A stretch of DNA of 64,000 bases from Brachionus plicatilis (Eukaryota > Rotifera > Eurotatoria > Ploima > Brachionidae): assembly GCA_010279815.1 (NCBI GenBank), contig QEOQ01000658.1, forward strand, positions 848,806-912,805, in the 5' to 3' direction. A program made the translations under genes and the position numbers. Below are positions 38,401-44,400 of the stretch, piece after piece. The notes beneath the pieces are model-generated. The model saw only the letters and a program-made list of their open reading frames with translations, ran no database searches and was not told where the DNA came from. Every line of letters begins with the position of its first letter. Within the stretch, counting starts at the first letter, position 1.

Positions 38401-41400
38401 GTGGGCAAAAAATTTGTGGGGAAAATGTATCTAGACCGAAAATTCTTGTTCTCGGATTTTGTGAAATATAAGTTGATCTAATTTTTTTGTTCACCTAAAG
38501 GTGAACTAAAATAGAATTAAATGATCAAATTGCAAATCAGCTGAAAAACTTTAATATTAGATTAACAATTTTTAGATTAGGCGAACTAATAGTTCTTAAA
38601 ATCTGAGAACAAGAATTGTTCCAGTTCACTTAACCGACTAGACCTGAAAAACTTGGTATTTTTTTATTACATTAAATAACTACAAATTAAATTAAATTTA
38701 TTTATTTGCAAATTTTATTTTTTACTGCTAGTGAAATTTACTACTGCGTTAAATAGTGACCACAGCCAAAACCTTTCTTTTAATTAATTTAATTTTTATA
38801 AAATTTTTAATCTATTCTATTCTATTTCTTATACAAAAACATAAGAAAATTTTTTAAAGACAAATCTTTTCATTATTGACTAAAGATAAATTTTTAAAAA
38901 TTTTGAGAAATAAATTTAATAAAATTCAAAGCTTACAGGATCATTATTTGGGTATAAGATGTCAACTATTAAATTGAAACAGATTTGGTGGTTTTCGTTC
39001 ATAAGCTTTGCCTGGAATGCTTGCTCATTGCACAAAATTGTAAAAAGTCTTGTAGCCAGAATAGCTACGCAATGATGCTGACATTGAATTGTTCGAGCTG
39101 ACGGCAGACACTTAACCTTGTGACTTGAGCTATTTCCTGTTGTAGAAGCTTGCTGTGCAGTTGAATTCATCACAGTAGTGGCATTTATGTCAACACTTTT
39201 ATCACTTTCTAATCTTTCATGAATTATTTGTAACAAATACTTGGGCTCTAGGCTAGAAGCTAAACACTTGATGGGCTGGTTTAAATAATACGAGTTAAGA
39301 TCATTATTATCCAGTTTATTTTCCTCAGCCTTGGTTTTTTCAATTTTTTTATTAATCAAAGTTGAATTTATGTAGTTGAACATGGGCTCGTTTTCATTTA
39401 TTTCTTCCCTTTCTTCATCTTCCTCCTTCTCACTTATTTCCGTAGACTTTAAATGCATTAATCTAAGTATGTTGGAGTTTTTTTGATCCGAAGCGATGAG
39501 CTTTTTGCATTGAGGACAAATAAGCTCAGTTTTTGGCTCACTATTTAATTTCGAGTCACTGTTCGAATTCAAATGTGAGTTGAATGAAAGCATTCGAAAA
39601 AAACCTCCAATTCTTTTGGTAAAATTATTCAAACTTGAGTTTTTGGTCAATTCGGGCCGCTTTTTTATTGATTTACCAACTAAGGATTCATTTTTTTGCG
39701 ATTGACTTTCCAGAGATGAAGGATCTTCTTGAATAGTGGAGTTTCTTTCCTTTATTCGTGATAAATTGTTTGTATGGAAGGACTTCTGGTTTGGTTTGCA
39801 TGAGCAGTACTTGAGCGCCCTGTTTGGTTTTTTCAATTGAATAAAATTGACGCTTTGAGCCATTTCCTTTTCACTATCAGGATTGACATTACCTTTGTCG
39901 GAATTGTTCCGATTGCTGTTTCGTTTAATCTTTGGAATATAGCACGACTCATAGTATCCTGGGTAGAAGAGATTGTAGTAGACATAGATGTCAAAAATTC
40001 TATTTATGGTACTTAAAGCAATGTATTGAATAGATGGCAATTGTGACTTATCTAATAGATCTATGGAGAGTTCGATTAATTTTCGGGTTAAAGATTGGAA
40101 TTTTTTATTTTGGGCACTGTCAAAGTTTGAAAAGTAATTGGAATTTACTGGATCCAGAGTTTCTTTGTTTATATCTAAATTTTCAACTGTCGAGCATCTG
40201 CCCATTTTATTGAAGTCATCTAAACAAGTCTTAAATAATGCAAAAATTGAAAGAATATATAACGAAAAATAATGGGATCAATTTCTTTTTTTAACCATTG
40301 TATTTTTTATTTCACCAAAAAAATTTATGTTTCCAAAATATGTTTACATGGATAAACAATTTTTAAATTTTTTCTAAAATATAAAAAGTCACTTATTCTC
40401 CAATAAAAATTTATAAAAATTTAAATCCATTTAGATAAAAATTTTTTAAATACAGTACTGATTCGACGAGTGGAATTTACGTAAAATGAGGTAAATTTAC
40501 GAAATTTTACGTAAATTTACGTTCGTAAAATAGGGAAAATCTCCTCCAAAGTCACTAGATTTGAATCCTATCGAAATGATTTGGAATGAAAAGAAAGAAT
40601 TTGTGAGAAAGGGAAATATTCAAAATGATGAGGAAGCAGTTGCCACCTAAATGCCAAGCATACATTAATCATTTAAAAAAGGCATTTCTTTTTAAAAAAG
40701 ATAATAAGAATAAAGTAATAATAATAAAGGTAATAAAAATCGTGATAAAAAAATGGATATTCGTCAAACTGCTAGGTCAAACAATGTCTTTGAAAAGCAT
40801 TTTTTCATAAAATTAATTTACAAAAATTTTACCATTTTTGACAAGAAAAAAAGTCAAAATTTACGTAAATTTAAGTAAATTTTAGCTATTTTTCTTTTTG
40901 TCAAAAAAAGCAATAGAATCTCTGAAATTTTTTTTTTGATTGAAAATTTACCAAAATTTACAAAAATTCGGCCATTTTTTGGCCAAAGTAAAATAAGGTA
41001 AATTTACGTAAATTCCACTTGTCGAATCAGTACTGTTTATTGAAACTGTCCGCATTTAAGACTAAACTGACATAAATCTATTTTAGCTTTAAAATCACTG
41101 GCTTCGAAAAAAAGCTCGGTAGAAAACCATAGGTAAAAAACTGGTACGAAAAGGATTGAAATTAGATTTTATAAAATAACATTTTTTACTTTAACATATA
41201 TATAAGACTGTTAAATTGAACGTAATTAAAAGATGATTTTTTATAAGAGATAACTGTTTTTTGTTTAATGGTATTTTTTATTGGTGAAAAAAAATAGTAA
41301 GCCAAAAATATTTATTATCAAGATTTTTCTCTTATTTTGTTTTTTTTAATTTTTTTTCTGAATAAGGTGATAACCGTTTATAGGAAATATGGGCATCAGA

Positions 41401-44400
41401 AATTTTCGCTTATAACAAACTAGACCTTAGAACTCTGAAACTTATTTTTTTTCTGAATAAGGTGATAACCGTTTATAGGAAATATGGGCATCAGAAATTT
41501 TCGCTTATAACAAACTAGACCTTAGAACTCTGAAACTTTTTTTATACTTTTACTGCTACTTTTTTGGTGATAACAAATTTTCATAAAGAAAATGTATCGC
41601 GTATAATAAATTGTTTTTAAACTTAATTTCAAACTTGTTGTTTATTAAAAATTTTAATTATTTAAAAATAAGAAATATTAAAAAATGTGGCGATAAAAAT
41701 AATAAAACCAACAATCAGTGGACTGTTGTTAGATTAGAATAAATAATTCAAATTCTTAATTGTTTAGACCAAGGTCTAGATAACAGAAAAGTTTCTCAAA
41801 TGTTCTCTGTTCATTCAACAATTTCTTACATCATAAAAAATGAATCAAAATACCGAGAATTTCAAGCTAAATGTCTCGTCTAGGATGATTCCTTTAAATG
41901 ATAGTGATTTTTACAAATTTAACTGCTTTATTCTTATTTTACAATTAAAATTTAAATTAAATTAAATATAAATATTAGGCTAATTTTAATTGTGAATTAA
42001 TATTTTTGTATAAAAATTCATTTTTTTATTTATAATATATTGTCCGATGAAAAAAGATTTTTTCTTGCTCAAATTAGAATTTCTTATACCCTGTTTTCAC
42101 TTTAAAAAATTATTCTCAAGAAATGGATCAATTCTAGTTTTTTATTTTAAAAAGTTTTAATCTGATTATAATTTCATTAAGGAATTTGGTACTTAATTTT
42201 TAGTATAAATAAAAAAAAATTATCTTACTTGAATTAAAACACTGAGTAAATTTTCTAGCTTTGATATTAACTGATTTTGCAGTGGCAATTTGCTATTTGG
42301 CTGATTGTTTAAATTAGAAGAACTATCAGCTAGTTGGGATTCATTGATTTCATCTCGAAAACATATTGTTTCCAAAAATTCTTTAATGTGTAATTGTAAT
42401 TCATCAATTATAAACTTTACACATTCTATATTTGATGAAAATTTCTCTAGTTCTGTAAAAATTGACTTAAATGTACTCTCGTATTTTTCTAAAATAAAAA
42501 CAAAAATAATAAAATAAAAATTTCCTTTTTCTCCACTTAGTACCTTTGATAAATTCTGAATTCATTGTCACATTTTGATTGTCTTTCTTTGAAATTGATT
42601 GCTGTTGTAAACTTTCCATTGAAATCGATTCATTTACACCGTTAAGAAAAGTCTTGTTTGATTTTAGATGTTGGCTTTGTGAAGTTACCTTAATATTTAA
42701 AATAAATTACGAGAAATTCGATCTAATTTTCCTTTAATAGATGGCAAAAAGAAATTTTACGATTAAATCCAAAATAAAACATACTTTTGATTTTTTAAAT
42801 ATTTTTAAAAAAAATTTCCTGTATATTTAAGCTTAAGAGTTAATTTCAATTTTATCACTTCGATTTCAGGCAAAATTTTATTAATTTATTTAAATTCCAA
42901 TTTTTCTAGGGGGTTTAATTCCAAAGTAAACTCTCCAGACTTTATTTTAACATTTTGCTTTTTTTGCAATCGTGACTGAAAAATTCAAAAAAATAAATAA
43001 AAAGATAAACAGTTCTGGACAATTCAATAATGTGTACCATTTTGGCTACACTATAAAATCTAATTCTACCAAAATCCGAAAAAAAAATAATTGTTTCATT
43101 TTGTTTAATTTTTTAGAAATTTTAATGAACAAATTAGACTTAAATTAATTTAAAATATTAAAAATTTTTACAAAAAAAAAATATTGGTTTTAATGCGCTA
43201 ACTAAATATGAAAATTTTAAAATTTTAAAATTTTTCTCCGACATTCTTTACAAAACCAATTTTGACATTAAATTTATTTATGCAAAAATATGTTTTACTT
43301 GATTAAAAAAATAAAAATTGATTTTAATTTATACTAAATTATTGATGATTGATTAAAATATCAATATTTTTCAATGTCTTTTGTTATTTTTTTCATTGAT
43401 CTATTCCAATAGTAAAAAAATCAATTATGCAATTTTCAAATTAAATTTATTTAAATGTTCAAATATTTAAAGTAATTTTAAATTGATAATTGCAAAAAAT
43501 TGAAATTAAGATTCAAAAATAACACTCAATTTTTATAAAAAATATTCTATATTTTATTAGAAATTAAAATTTTGTGAAAAATTTTTTTAGTCCTTCAAAT
43601 TTTGAATGAAAATAATTCTAAAAAATTATTATAAAAAAATTAGTCAAAATAAACAAAGATACTAACTGGCTTTTTAAAGAGAGACACTTTAGAAGAAACC
43701 ACCGAATTGTTGTCATTTGTAACACTAAATTGCTGGTCAGTTGATTTGCTGATTTGCTGGCAGAAGTTTTCCACTCTCCGATTAGATCCATATGCATAAC
43801 TTGAATTCAAATTACGTATAGAATTTAATTTGTTTATCATAAAATTGCTGAGGCTTGTTTGACGATCGATCTTGTCTATTTTAATCGATTGGTTAAACGT
43901 TGGTATTCGGACCACAGCTGAGCCCACTTTGTTCACAGGAGACCTCGAGTACCTGGCATACTTTTTCAACAGATAGCCTTCATTGCCATCAATGTTTTGA
44001 TTTACAAAATTATTCGGCGTAACATTTATAAGACTTTTGCACTTTTCGCCAGGCTCAAAAACTGTGATCAAATTTTTGGCCTCTGACATCTCTTTTTTCA
44101 GCTTGTTTTTGCTTCTCTTAACAGAATTCAAATTTGCATCCGAACCAGAATTTTGATTTGGCATTTTTTTCCTACCACTTGTCACCAATTGTTTGATGTC
44201 ACTTTTGCACTCGGTCTCATTCAGAAGCGAATTTGACGATGTCAATTTGGAAATGTTTTTCAGCGAACAACTCTCTTTGGGATTTTGCTGCAGCGTTGAA
44301 CTTTTGTTCAAATTTCTGGTCGATTTATTTGTGGATATGAAGAAAAGGCGGTCATTTCTGGCAGATTGGTTCATATCTGAATTTGCCTTGCTTCTAGACG

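Noticed and set aside
41352..41540. CRISPR-like direct repeat
   Set aside because: Only two long units, no spacer pattern, and a eukaryotic intron context.
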